From the NCBI GenBank assembly GCA_020634875.1, contig JACKAX010000010.1:1-64000 (forward strand): DNA of 64,000 nucleotides, given 5' to 3'. The notes beneath the pieces were generated by a model. That model made no database searches. It was given only the letters and a program-made list of their open reading frames with translations, and was not told the DNA's origin. The position numbers and the translations under genes were made by a program. This DNA comes from Anaerolineales bacterium. Lineage in GTDB: Bacteria; Chloroflexota; Anaerolineae; Anaerolineales; JABWBV01. Positions 1 through 8,363 of the stretch are shown piece after piece; position 1 is the first letter of the stretch, and every line of letters begins with the position of its first letter.

Positions 1-2
1 TA

Positions 3-3000
3 GGGGCGGAGGCGTTGGCAAATACGGTGCAAGCGCTTTTTGATCCGTTGATTGAGCAGATTTATACCTTCGGTGGGTTTGTGAGTGGATTTGCGGGCGA
101 TGCATTTTATGCCTTATTTTTGGGCGACCCATTTCAGGCGTGCCAGAATGCGGTGAATGCAGCTTCAGGCATTCGTAAACACTTGCTGGCGAACCCCTCA
201 CAAACAACGCCTTTTGGCACGTTTCGATTTGAGATTAAGATGGGGGTGGCATTTGGTGAGGTAGAATGGGCAATTTTAGAGCCGGAAATGGGGGTAGGAC
301 ATGAACGTGCCGCGGTGTATTATTTTCGCGGATCGGCCATTGAAGAGAGCACAGATGCAGAAAATCTGGCGCGCCCCAGCGAAATCATTATTTCCATGCA
401 GGTGTTGCATATTCTTCGGGCAACGGTGACGATTGAGACCATTGGTTCGCTAAGTTATTTCCGAATTCGTGCCCTCAAGTTTCCATCCCGCCCCGCGCGG
501 GGTGGGGAAGCCATCGGAACGAACGGGCACGGCCCTGCCCCGGAGATACCCGCCGCCCTTGAGGCGACCCTTGTCAAACGGTTTATCCCCGCGGCGATCC
601 GTAATCAGACTGTGCGGGGCGAATTCCGGCAAGTCGTTTCGTTAATGGTTAATGTTCCTGAACCCAACCTGCCTGGACGGATTGATGAGATGGTCCGGCA
701 GGTGTTTACGTTACAGGCTCAGTACGGTGGTTATTTGAATGGGGTGCTATTTGGCGACAAGGGCTGTCATTTGCTGTTGTACTGGGGTACGCCCACCAGC
801 TACGAAAACGACGTTGAACAGGCGCTGAATTTCGCCCTGGCCTTGCAAAGCGCTTTGCCTTTTGCCATTCGCGGGGGAATTACGTACCAGTTTATGTATG
901 CAGGGTTTGTGGGGGCAACCTTACAAACGAATTATGCCTGTTATGGGCGGGGGGTCAACCTGGCCTCCCGTTGTATGGAAGCTGCCCCGTGGGATGAGAT
1001 TTGGGTGGAGGAGCAGGTGGCCCGTGCTCACCCGCCGTTTGAGTTGGAGTGGGTGGGACATGTACCGTTCAAAGGGTTCGATGAAGAATTGCCTGTGTTC
1101 CGTCTTAGTCCACGCCAGATACCGGGCAAAATTTATTTCGACGGCGAATTGATTGGGCGGGAAAGGGAATTGGGGCAGTTGACGGCAAACTTGCAACCTA
1201 TTTTAGACGGGCAGTTTGGCGGGGTAACGCTGATTAGCGGGGAAGCGGGGCTGGGGAAAACCCGGTTGGTGTACACTGCCCAAAAACGTCTCGAAGAAGC
1301 CCGGTTTTTAACTTTTTCGTGCGAGCAAGCTCAAATGCAATCCCTGGCACCCATCCGTGCGTTTTTGCGAAAATATTTTCACCTTGCCAGTGACTCGCCA
1401 ACGAATGAAACTCGTTTTATGTCGATCCTCCGTAAACTGGTTGGCACAGGTGATTTAACGCTCCAAACCGAACTCAGTCTGACGTATTCTTGTCTCGGCG
1501 CGCTCGTGGGATTGTACTGGCCTGGTTCTCATTACGAACAACTCGACCCCCAAGGCAGGTTTCAAAACACACTCGTCGGTCTCAAGGCCTTGCTTAAGGC
1601 GGAAAGCTTGCGCCAGCCGATTGTGGTCGTGATTGAAGATGCCCAATGGTTGGATGAAGATAGCCGCAAGTTTTTTGATTATCTGACCCGTAACGTAAAT
1701 TCTGTTCCCCTGGCGCTGGTGCTAACAACCCGCACGGGGGAAAATCCCCTGAGCACGACACCTGTTCGGACGATTTCCCTCGCTCCCCTGACCCCGCCAG
1801 GGTTACGCCAACTGACCGAAGAAACGCTCCGTCAGCCTGCCGCTCCCGCCTTACTTCACTTCCTCGAGACGCGTGCCGATGGAAATCCCTTCTTCGCCGA
1901 GCAGATTTTGTTATATCTGCAGGAGAATGATCTGCTTCTCTCCACCGAAGCGGGGATGATCCCTTCCGATGAGATTGATCATGAAATCCTGCCGGTGGAT
2001 GTGCGGGCTATTTTGACAGCCCGCCTCGATAGTTTGACAGCGGGTGTGAAAACGGTTGTACAAACTGCATCTGTATTAGGGCGAGAGTTTGAGATTCTTG
2101 TGCTGGCGCAAATGATGCGGGAGGATACCCATTTGTTGGAAAAGGTGGAAGAAGCCTCCAAAGCCTCCATTTGGTCGCCGCTGAATCAAATACATTATTT
2201 GTTTAAACATGCGTTGTTACGGGACACAGCCTATAACATGCAATTGCTTTCCCGTCGTCAGGAATTGCACAAACTTGCCGCCGAGAGCCTGGAAAATTTG
2301 CAAGCGGCGGGCATTACCGTCCAACCAGGGGAGATTGCTTATCATTACGAGCAAGCCAATCTTCCCGCATTGGCCTTGCCCCATTTTGTCAAAGCTGGGG
2401 AGCAAGCCGCATACGCGTATGAAAACACCCTGGCCCTCCGCTACTTCCACCGTGCATTAGCTTTGACCCCCAAAACTGACCTTGCCGGGCAATTCTACAT
2501 TTGGCAGGCAATGGAAAAAATTTATGATCTCGAAGGCAAACGGGAACTCCAAAAATCTGCCTGTGATGCCCTGCAAACCCTTGGAAAACACCTGGATGAT
2601 TCCTATGCACAGGCAGAAGCTGCTCTCCGCTTTGCTTTCTATTTTCGGGCGATTAACGATTACCCGGCCACCATCGCCGCTGCTGAACGATGCCTCACGC
2701 TCAGTGCAAGCCGCTATCCTAATCAGGAAGTCTCGGCCCATGTACGAATCGGGCACGCCTTATGGTTACAAGGTCGGTATGACGAGTCAAAAAGTCATTT
2801 AGAAGAAGCGTTATCCCTAACCCAAACTGAAGGCTTCACCGATCAAAAACTCATTGCTGAAATTTGGCGGAATTTGGGTGTCGTGTTGTGGTTTATGCAG
2901 GATTACGATGCTGCCGAGGCCCAATATAAGCGCGCCCTCGCTTTTTGCCGCGATGCCGAAACCCGTGACATGCGCGGAGAAGCCGCCTGCCTTAACAACC

Positions 3001-3920
3001 TCGGTATTTTGGCCCAAACTCGAGAACAATTCGACGCAGCAATTGATTTTTTTCAACAATCTGTTGAGGTGTATCAAAAAGCTGGAGACCGACAAGGCGA
3101 AGGCAATACGCTTGCTAATCTCGGAGGTTTTGCGGCCAACCGGGGCGATTTCCCCCTGGCAATCGAAACCTTCCAACGGGTGCTTGCTCTTGCCCTTGAA
3201 ACTGGAGACCGACATGGGCAAGGCCACGCACAAAACCACCTTGGGCAAATCGCGATGAATCTGGGGCAGTTTGAAGCCTCGCACGAATACTTTGCCCGTG
3301 CCTTGCACATTTACCAGGAAATCAACGATCTGCGCGGTATCGGGCACATCTCTGTCAACCGGAGTAACCTGGCCTTGCGTGAAGGCACACTGGATTCTGC
3401 ATTGAGTTTGGCCCAAGCAACCATCGCTCATGTTCAAAAGTGGCGTGATCCTCCAACGGGGGGGGGGGCGTGGCTGGTGATTGGGAAGGTGCAAACGGCG
3501 TATCGCCAATTTACCCAGGCTGCCGAAGCGTTTCGTCATGCGACCAGCATCTTTAGTGAATTGAATGCCAATAATGCGAAACTCGAAGTCTGTGCCGCAG
3601 AGGCGTATTTATACTTGGCGCAAAAACAAATCCCTCAGGCATTGGAAACAATTGCCCCGATCCTGGCTCTGCTCGAACCGGTTTGGACGGACCCACAAAA
3701 TGCCGAAAACCATCATCTCTTTGGTACAAAGCATCCCTTCGAGATTTATTGGCGCTGTTATCAGGTTTTGCTAGCCGCCCAAGACCCTCGCGCAGAAGCC
3801 CTCCTGGCAGGCGCTCGTGTGATCCTGCAAAAAGTAGCCGGACGGATTGAGGATGATACTTTGTGGCGTTCATACCTGGAAAACGATCCGGTGCATGTCT
3901 TGATTATGGGGGGCGCGTAA
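3..3920 (+). CDS. Class III cyclase-like / AAA ATPase / TPR protein (5' partial)
   Basis: The frame is open to the left edge, so the true start lies outside the window; the first in-frame start-like codon (TTG at 15) falls inside a cyclase fold. About 1300 residues are visible. Numbering from that TTG, residues 20-36 carry the cyclase signature GGFVSGFAGDAFYALF. A second cyclase-like segment spans about 205-370. A Walker A motif (GEAGLGKT, near 409) and Walker B (VVVIEDAQWLDED, near 540) mark an AAA_16-type ATPase. From about 790 to the end are TPR-like helical repeats. Such proteins are thought to be signalling switches or regulators; no DNA-binding domain is visible. Both cyclase modules look degenerate (no clear first metal aspartate in the second; atypical sequence after the first), so cyclic-nucleotide synthesis is doubtful. 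Confidence 0.85.
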   Translation, partial: GAEALANTVQALFDPLIEQIYTFGGFVSGFAGDAFYALFLGDPFQACQNAVNAASGIRKHLLANPSQTTPFGTFRFEIKMGVAFGEVEWAILEPEMGVGHERAAVYYFRGSAIEESTDAENLARPSEIIISMQVLHILRATVTIETIGSLSYFRIRALKFPSRPARGGEAIGTNGHGPAPEIPAALEATLVKRFIPAAIRNQTVRGEFRQVVSLMVNVPEPNLPGRIDEMVRQVFTLQAQYGGYLNGVLFGDKGCHLLLYWGTPTSYENDVEQALNFALALQSALPFAIRGGITYQFMYAGFVGATLQTNYACYGRGVNLASRCMEAAPWDEIWVEEQVARAHPPFELEWVGHVPFKGFDEELPVFRLSPRQIPGKIYFDGELIGRERELGQLTANLQPILDGQFGGVTLISGEAGLGKTRLVYTAQKRLEEARFLTFSCEQAQMQSLAPIRAFLRKYFHLASDSPTNETRFMSILRKLVGTGDLTLQTELSLTYSCLGALVGLYWPGSHYEQLDPQGRFQNTLVGLKALLKAESLRQPIVVVIEDAQWLDEDSRKFFDYLTRNVNSVPLALVLTTRTGENPLSTTPVRTISLAPLTPPGLRQLTEETLRQPAAPALLHFLETRADGNPFFAEQILLYLQENDLLLSTEAGMIPSDEIDHEILPVDVRAILTARLDSLTAGVKTVVQTASVLGREFEILVLAQMMREDTHLLEKVEEASKASIWSPLNQIHYLFKHALLRDTAYNMQLLSRRQELHKLAAESLENLQAAGITVQPGEIAYHYEQANLPALALPHFVKAGEQAAYAYENTLALRYFHRALALTPKTDLAGQFYIWQAMEKIYDLEGKRELQKSACDALQTLGKHLDDSYAQAEAALRFAFYFRAINDYPATIAAAERCLTLSASRYPNQEVSAHVRIGHALWLQGRYDESKSHLEEALSLTQTEGFTDQKLIAEIWRNLGVVLWFMQDYDAAEAQYKRALAFCRDAETRDMRGEAACLNNLGILAQTREQFDAAIDFFQQSVEVYQKAGDRQGEGNTLANLGGFAANRGDFPLAIETFQRVLALALETGDRHGQGHAQNHLGQIAMNLGQFEASHEYFARALHIYQEINDLRGIGHISVNRSNLALREGTLDSALSLAQATIAHVQKWRDPPTGGGAWLVIGKVQTAYRQFTQAAEAFRHATSIFSELNANNAKLEVCAAEAYLYLAQKQIPQALETIAPILALLEPVWTDPQNAENHHLFGTKHPFEIYWRCYQVLLAAQDPRAEALLAGARVILQKVAGRIEDDTLWRSYLENDPVHVLIMGGA
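3458..3468 (+). repeat. Poly-G run of 11 inside the TPR region
   Basis: Eleven consecutive G bases lie in frame within the TPR part of the cyclase/ATPase gene and encode a Gly-Gly-Gly stretch. Runs of this length are prone to slipped-strand change, which here would truncate the last ~150 residues. Confidence 0.9.
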
Positions 3921-3949
3921 CGTGCGAGCAGCAATGCGGAGGGAAGACA

Positions 3950-3958
3950 ATCACCCAA
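3950..3958. repeat. Target site duplication, left copy
   Basis: The 9-base word ATCACCCAA directly before the left inverted repeat of the insertion sequence is repeated directly after the right one (5171-5179). It could be read as 10 bases if the first base of the terminal repeat is included. Confidence 0.8.
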
Positions 3959-3973
3959 TAGGGCAATCGCATT

Positions 3974-5110
3974 TCAACTTCTGAGGATGGTAAGTAAGTA
4001 ATTGTGGTCCCAAGCGGCTTGAAGTCGTTTGGCCTGGATGCCACCGTGCGCCGTTTTTTCTTTTCGGAGCATATTTAGCGCCATGTGGCGCAGGATTGCC
4101 AAATTTTCCGGGCTGTATCCTTTGCGGACGCGGCTGGCGTCTTCTTGAAAGGCTACATCCAAAACCCAATGCACCTGATTTTCGATTTGCCAGTGACTAC
4201 GCTTGGCCTTCAGCATCGCTTTGGCTTTGAGTGCCAAACTAGAAATGAAATACCGCGTTTGGATTTCGACTTGCCCCCCTACACGCCGTTCAGAAACGAT
4301 GCGAATAAGTGCCCGCAGCCCAGCCCAATTTTTGTGTCCGCGCAAAAAAGTCAGATATTCTTTGTCGGTAATGACCCAACACTCGCGAATCTCCAGACGC
4401 CCATGGCCTTTGTTGACGGTTTTCGCATAGGTGTGCGGTACATCCTTGAAGTGGTGTTGAGCATCCACTTCAAACAAGTATTGTAGATCTTCAAAAAGGT
4501 GCCCTTGGTTGCCTTTCACAGCTAGAATGTAGTCGCCACCCCCGTCAATCACCGTTTGGGCAATCTCGGTTTGCGTGCCGAGGGCATCGACGGTCACAAT
4601 ACACCCCGTCAAGGCCAGAGATTTTAGCAATTCGGGAATCGCTGTGATTTCATTGGATTTTTCGGCTACTTTGGTTTGTCCCAACACGAGATGGTTTGCT
4701 GTTGCCCAAGCGCTCACCATATAGAGAGCTTTTTTTCCACTGGCTTGGTCATGCGAACCCCGTAATTGTTTCCCATCGACGGCGATGACTTGCCCCTCGG
4801 TCAGCACTACCAACGCTTTGACCCATTCGATAAAGCATGTTTGGAACTCTTCCGGGTTGAGATGAGCAAAAACACGGCCAAACGTGTCATGCGAGGGAAT
4901 ACCTTTGGGTAAGCGCAAAAAGCTTTTCAACCATTTGTGCTTTTTCTTGCCAAATAATTCAATGTCTGTCCAACTGTTCGCACCACAAATCACCGCACAA
5001 ATGGCGAGAAGTATGATTTCAAGAAAGAGATGTTGCTTGGCATTCCCTGTGCGGGGGTCAGTCAGGCTGCTAAAATGCTTTTCGAGACTCGCCGTCGGTT
5101 TCTGGCTCAT
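3974..5110 (-). CDS. ISAs1-family DDE transposase
   Basis: 378 residues, the usual length for this family. The N-terminal DDE_Tnp_1-associated domain (EKHFSSLTDPRTGNAKQHLF) is followed by the DDE core. Visible catalytic residues are Asp in VIAVDGKQLRGS (about 112), Asp in VTVDALGTQTE (about 175) and Glu in WQIENQVHWVLDV (about 310). It would catalyse cut-and-paste transposition of its own element. I chose the ATG at 5110 because GGAGG lies 8-9 bases upstream; a GTG at 5137 is an alternative that has no ribosome site. The start is preceded by a 9-base-pair hairpin that holds the ribosome site in its loop. Confidence 0.95.
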   Translation of the reverse strand: MSQKPTASLEKHFSSLTDPRTGNAKQHLFLEIILLAICAVICGANSWTDIELFGKKKHKWLKSFLRLPKGIPSHDTFGRVFAHLNPEEFQTCFIEWVKALVVLTEGQVIAVDGKQLRGSHDQASGKKALYMVSAWATANHLVLGQTKVAEKSNEITAIPELLKSLALTGCIVTVDALGTQTEIAQTVIDGGGDYILAVKGNQGHLFEDLQYLFEVDAQHHFKDVPHTYAKTVNKGHGRLEIRECWVITDKEYLTFLRGHKNWAGLRALIRIVSERRVGGQVEIQTRYFISSLALKAKAMLKAKRSHWQIENQVHWVLDVAFQEDASRVRKGYSPENLAILRHMALNMLRKEKTAHGGIQAKRLQAAWDHNYLLTILRS

Positions 5111-5137
5111 GTGGGCACGCCTCCATGACGTGCCCAC
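5111..5137 (-). promoter_or_regulatory. Hairpin around the transposase ribosome-binding site
   Basis: GTGGGCACG and CGTGCCCAC form a perfect 9-bp stem ending directly at the transposase ATG, with the GGAGG sequence in the 9-base loop and stem border. In an mRNA reading in from outside, this could limit ribosome access. The structure is seen; the function is inferred. Confidence 0.55.
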
Positions 5138-5170
5138 TCATTCTCTCATATTTCATATGCGATTGCCCTA

Positions 5171-5192
5171 ATCACCCAATCACGCAATCAAA
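5171..5192. repeat. Target site duplication, right copy, within CAATCAC-type tract
   Basis: ATCACCCAA repeats the left duplication and runs into further CAATCAC-like words up to about 5190. Removing the element would restore one continuous short-word tract. Confidence 0.7.
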
Positions 5193-5242
5193 AAATATTT
5201 GGAAGTGTGCTATCATAAAAAAAACATCTCTGGAGAAATTTC

Positions 5243-5482
5243 ATGGTTACCCCTTTTATCCAATTTGCGCCTGAAGATTGTGCCTGGTGTGAAGGCACAG
5301 GAAAATATTTGGAACAACTTTGTCACGTCTGTCGCGGGAATGGGAGTGTGTTGGTAGCTCAACCCGCCCGTAAGTGCCCCTGGTGCAAAGGACAGGGTTA
5401 TGATGAACGTACCCAAGATCGTTGCAAAATATGTGATGGTGCCGGATGGGCACACACATACAAGCCAGGGATTTCGGGATAG
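5243..5482 (+). CDS. Small DnaJ-type zinc-finger protein
   Basis: 79 residues with four CxxC-type motifs in DnaJ central-domain style (CAWCEGTG, CHVCRGNG, CPWCKGQG, CKICDGAG). These would bind two zinc ions, as in the DnaJ cysteine-rich domain. No J domain is present, so this is not a co-chaperone as such; stand-alone versions are usually assumed to bind or hold protein partners. The ATG at 5243 has a good upstream site (TGGAGAAAT). It is the first gene after the insertion sequence and is followed within 30 bases by a histidine phosphatase. Partner and function are unknown. Confidence 0.8.
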   Translation: MVTPFIQFAPEDCAWCEGTGKYLEQLCHVCRGNGSVLVAQPARKCPWCKGQGYDERTQDRCKICDGAGWAHTYKPGISG

Positions 5483-5512
5483 AAGTCTTTCGTATTTCAT
5501 ATTGTATATTCC

Positions 5513-6058
5513 GTGGGTGAGAACTGGCTGATCCTGGTGCGGCATTCAGTGCCGGTGATTGATTCTGCCCGGCCTGCAAAGTTGTGGCGATTATCGGAAG
5601 AAGGGCGAGCGCGGTGTCTCCCTCTTGCCGACGCACTCCGAGCCTACCGGCCAGCCATTGTTCTCGCCAGTATTGAACTCAAAGCCCAGGAAACTGCCGC
5701 TCTCCTCGCGGAATCGCTTCACCTTCCCTGGCAAACCGCAGACGGCCTTCACGAACACGAACGGCCCAACACCCCTTTCTTCCCAACACTGGACGAATTT
5801 CGCTCGGCCATTGCCACCTTTTTTCGCCACCCGGACATCCTTATCTTTGGGGCGGAAACGGCATCCCAGACTCTGACACGTTTTCAGGCCGCGCTCGCGC
5901 ACATCCTTCCCCAACACCCTGCCCAAACTGTGCTTATTGTCTCGCATGGGACCGTGATGGCCCTTTTTCTAGCCCATCAGACTGGGGGAGATGCCTTTGA
6001 AATCTGGCAGAACTTGCAAATGCCCGATTTTGTTGCACTTCCGCTTATTTCTCTATGA
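5513..6058 (+). CDS. Histidine phosphatase family protein
   Basis: 181 residues. The N-terminal LILVRHS and the later IVSHGTVMALF are the two histidine motifs of the phosphoglycerate mutase/histidine phosphatase superfamily; the arginine-histidine pair provides the phospho-accepting histidine. The usual RHG/RHA is RHS here. Substrate cannot be told from sequence. The GTG at 5513 is the only sensible start before the RHS motif, since an in-frame stop lies at 5480; no Shine-Dalgarno is visible. Its last bases overlap the next start (ATGA), so the two genes are likely co-translated. Confidence 0.85.
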   Translation: MGENWLILVRHSVPVIDSARPAKLWRLSEEGRARCLPLADALRAYRPAIVLASIELKAQETAALLAESLHLPWQTADGLHEHERPNTPFFPTLDEFRSAIATFFRHPDILIFGAETASQTLTRFQAALAHILPQHPAQTVLIVSHGTVMALFLAHQTGGDAFEIWQNLQMPDFVALPLISL

Positions 6059-7542
6059 AACGTAAAATTTTCATCTTCCTATCGCTTTTCCTCGCCCTCG
6101 CGTGCACGACCTTTACCCCCACCCAGGGCACCAACCTCCCCACTCCTACCATCGAACCTGTTACGGAAGTCCCCACGCTCCTTTCTACCGAAACCCTCCC
6201 TGCCCCTACGGAAACCACCCTACCCCCCGAGGTTCCGACACCTGAAAATACTCCTATCACCCCACAAACCTTTGGCCCCTGGTTGGTGATCATCACCCCG
6301 GATGGTGCGTGGGCAATCAATGCCGACGGCACTGACCTCCAACGGGTGGTAGATGTGCCGATCCTTGCACCGCAAGACACTTATGCCATGCCCGCCCCTA
6401 AAGGAGGCTTTGCCGCCTTCATCACTGGTGATTCCCGTTGGCACGAACTTACCTTGAACATCCTCTCGCTCCCGCGCAACCTGACTCGCAAGATTCCGCT
6501 TGTAGCCCCAGAATATGCAGTTAAAGACGACTCCTTTCCCGGTGATCCTGACCTGGAAGCTGCCCGTGCCCTAATCGAGTTAACCAGCCTCGCGTGGTCC
6601 TCTGATGGGAGGCAATTAGCCTTCATGGGCGTGCGAGAAGGGCCAACTTCGGATTTGTATACATTTTCGATGGAAAACTATTGGTTAGCTGTCCCGGATG
6701 ATGCCGAGAAAGGATTTACACGGTGGACGGATGGCCCCAGTCAAGGCATTCTTCCAACCTGGTCCCCCGATGGACGGTATATTGTTCATGCAGGGGTGAA
6801 TACTTTAGGAACGGGCGCAGGGTATGATATGGCAGGGGTTTGGGCAGTAGATACACAAACTGGTGAAGTCTTAGATTTGTACGAACCGAAAGATGGCGCG
6901 GAGATATTTGTCGGGTGGCTGGATGGGCATACGCTGCTCGTTTATTCGTGGTCGCCAGTATGCGGGAATGAAAACCTACGGACGTATGATCTTGAAACGG
7001 AGGAAACACGCCCCCTATGGGCAGGAGCATTTAATGGCGTAGCGTTCGACCCAGGGTCGGGTGGGGTGCTAGTGACAAGTGAGCAATTTCTCGTGGATTG
7101 TATGCCTGACGGGCAGGCCGGAGCGATTTATTTCCCGGCAGGTGGTCCGGCTGCGTTGCTGTTAACCGATCAGGATGCGTTTATCCCATTTTGGGATGCA
7201 TCAGGCCAAGTGTTTCTTTTTCGCACGGCCGACACTATCATGGCTGCATGGCCGGATGGATATGCGACTGTGTTGCCCGCACCGGGGATGACGCTTCCTT
7301 CAGCCTCGGTGGATGGAAAATTTTTATGGACGCTTCAATCCGGGGTATGGATAGGAACCACAGATACGGATCCTGTGCAGATCTTTTCGCTTCCTGCCTC
7401 ACTCCCAGTCTGGAGCCCTGATGGACAAACGTTGTTTTTTATCGGGGAGGAAGGCCTATTTGCGGCCCACGCCCCGGATTTTGTCCCACAACTGGTTGGA
7501 CCAGGCTTTTTTGGAACCGGGGCGTTTTGGGTAAGACCGTAA
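6055..7542 (+). CDS. Beta-propeller lipoprotein (WD40/TolB-like)
   Basis: 495 residues. A short charged N-terminus, hydrophobic stretch and lipobox LALAC (Cys17) indicate a lipoprotein signal. Residues about 20-75 are Thr/Pro-rich, a surface spacer. The rest contains PD40/TolB-type blades, visible as WSSDGRQLAF, WSPDGRYIVH and WSPDGQTLFF. Proteins of this type sit outside the membrane and bind partners or ligands; no catalytic residues are recognised. The start overlaps the preceding phosphatase stop by four bases, and a strong terminator follows. Confidence 0.8.
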   Translation: MKRKIFIFLSLFLALACTTFTPTQGTNLPTPTIEPVTEVPTLLSTETLPAPTETTLPPEVPTPENTPITPQTFGPWLVIITPDGAWAINADGTDLQRVVDVPILAPQDTYAMPAPKGGFAAFITGDSRWHELTLNILSLPRNLTRKIPLVAPEYAVKDDSFPGDPDLEAARALIELTSLAWSSDGRQLAFMGVREGPTSDLYTFSMENYWLAVPDDAEKGFTRWTDGPSQGILPTWSPDGRYIVHAGVNTLGTGAGYDMAGVWAVDTQTGEVLDLYEPKDGAEIFVGWLDGHTLLVYSWSPVCGNENLRTYDLETEETRPLWAGAFNGVAFDPGSGGVLVTSEQFLVDCMPDGQAGAIYFPAGGPAALLLTDQDAFIPFWDASGQVFLFRTADTIMAAWPDGYATVLPAPGMTLPSASVDGKFLWTLQSGVWIGTTDTDPVQIFSLPASLPVWSPDGQTLFFIGEEGLFAAHAPDFVPQLVGPGFFGTGAFWVRP

Positions 7543-7573
7543 AATGTTTGAGGTGATCTCTGTATAGGAATGC

Positions 7574-7611
7574 AAAAAGGCGGTTCACCGTAAGGTGAAC
7601 CGCCTTTTTTT
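7574..7611. terminator. Rho-independent terminator
   Basis: A perfect stem (AAAGGCGGTTCACC with its complement, GTAA loop) is followed by a T run. With A bases on the other side it can serve the converging gene too. Confidence 0.9.
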
Positions 7612-7643
7612 ATGAAATTATTAAGATACTTGCGAGGGGGAAA

Positions 7644-7814
7644 TTAGAAACCGCAGGTGCTGGAAACGCCCATCAGCATATCACCACAGGCATAACCGGC
7701 TACAACGGCGACACAGCAACAGCAGAGTAAAACTGCCACAACGACACCAATAATGATGATAGTGCGTTTGTTGTCCTTTGGCTGTTCAACAGGGGTGCCA
7801 GATTGATCGTACAT
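7644..7814 (-). CDS. Small membrane protein with four consecutive cysteines
   Basis: 56 residues, too short for most gene callers. A polar N-terminus (MYDQSGTPVEQPKDNKR) leads into one membrane helix rich in Ile and Val that ends in CCCC, with three more cysteines after it. The start has an excellent ribosome site (GAGGAGA, seven bases before ATG). The layout (Pro-rich cytoplasmic head, hydrophobic segment) resembles the DUF4190 protein encoded next, which lies upstream in the same direction. Function is unknown; the cysteines could be lipidated or bind metal. Confidence 0.7.
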   Translation of the reverse strand: MYDQSGTPVEQPKDNKRTIIIIGVVVAVLLCCCCVAVVAGYACGDMLMGVSSTCGF

Positions 7815-7917
7815 TGTTGTCTCCTCAAATAAGTTAGATTGAACGTAACAGACTCAATCAAGAGCGTTTCCTACGGTTGAATCGTTACATTGAATAAAGT
7901 CACCCGTTAGACGGGGT

Positions 7918-8280
7918 TTAAAACGCCAAGAAAATCAGGGGTAGGAAACTGGATTGTTGCCAGACAGCAACCCCAAAAATTAGTGGGAACAGGATAAAAA
8001 GGAATAAAGCTATGCAGAGGCCGATTAAACTAAAACTGAGAGCTACATACCCCAAAATTAAGCCCGCGGTCGCCAGACCATCGCCTCCCATGCGTCCGCC
8101 GCTTTGCTTAATTTCATTTTTTGCCATGTGCCCAGTAACGACGGCCACAATCGAGCCAATGAGAGGAACAATCGTCCAGCCTAAAATGCCTGCAACCAAA
8201 CTGACCACGGCCATGGTACTGTTGGGAGGGGGAGGGGCGTATGACGGGGGATGTTGTTCATAACCAGGATAATTCGACAT
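7918..8280 (-). CDS. DUF4190-type small membrane protein
   Basis: 120 residues: a Pro/Tyr-rich head (PGYEQHPPSYAPPPP), then two membrane helices around a short loop with GHMAKNEIKQSGG, the hallmark of DUF4190. Start ATG at 8280 has GGAG upstream. Proteins of this family are widespread in Actinobacteria and Chloroflexota, often as membrane parts with Pro-rich tails; no activity is known. It lies between DUF4126 and the cysteine-rich small protein, all in the same direction. Confidence 0.8.
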   Translation of the reverse strand: MSNYPGYEQHPPSYAPPPPNSTMAVVSLVAGILGWTIVPLIGSIVAVVTGHMAKNEIKQSGGRMGGDGLATAGLILGYVALSFSLIGLCIALFLFILFPLIFGVAVWQQSSFLPLIFLAF

Positions 8281-8363
8281 AAGACACTCCAGTTCAAAAT
8301 TTCACGAAGATAATACCACGATTTTAATTTGGCGATGTTAACTACGTGTTCGGGAATTTATGG

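Larger units (their letters stand above)
3959..5170 (-). mobile_element. ISAs1-family insertion sequence, complete
   Basis: The element is about 1.2 kb. Its ends match as inverted repeats: TAGGGCAATCGCAT at 3959-3972 and its complement at 5157-5170. The repeats are flanked by a 9-base direct repeat (3950-3958 and 5171-5179), within the 8-10 base range known for ISAs1 elements. One intact DDE transposase gene fills the element. The intact ends, gene and duplication indicate a fairly recent insertion. The target is a short intergenic repeat tract built of CAATCAC-like words. Confidence 0.9.

Noticed and set aside
2817..3539. 240-residue open frame antisense to the TPR region
   Set aside because: Shadow of repeated helical coding sequence.
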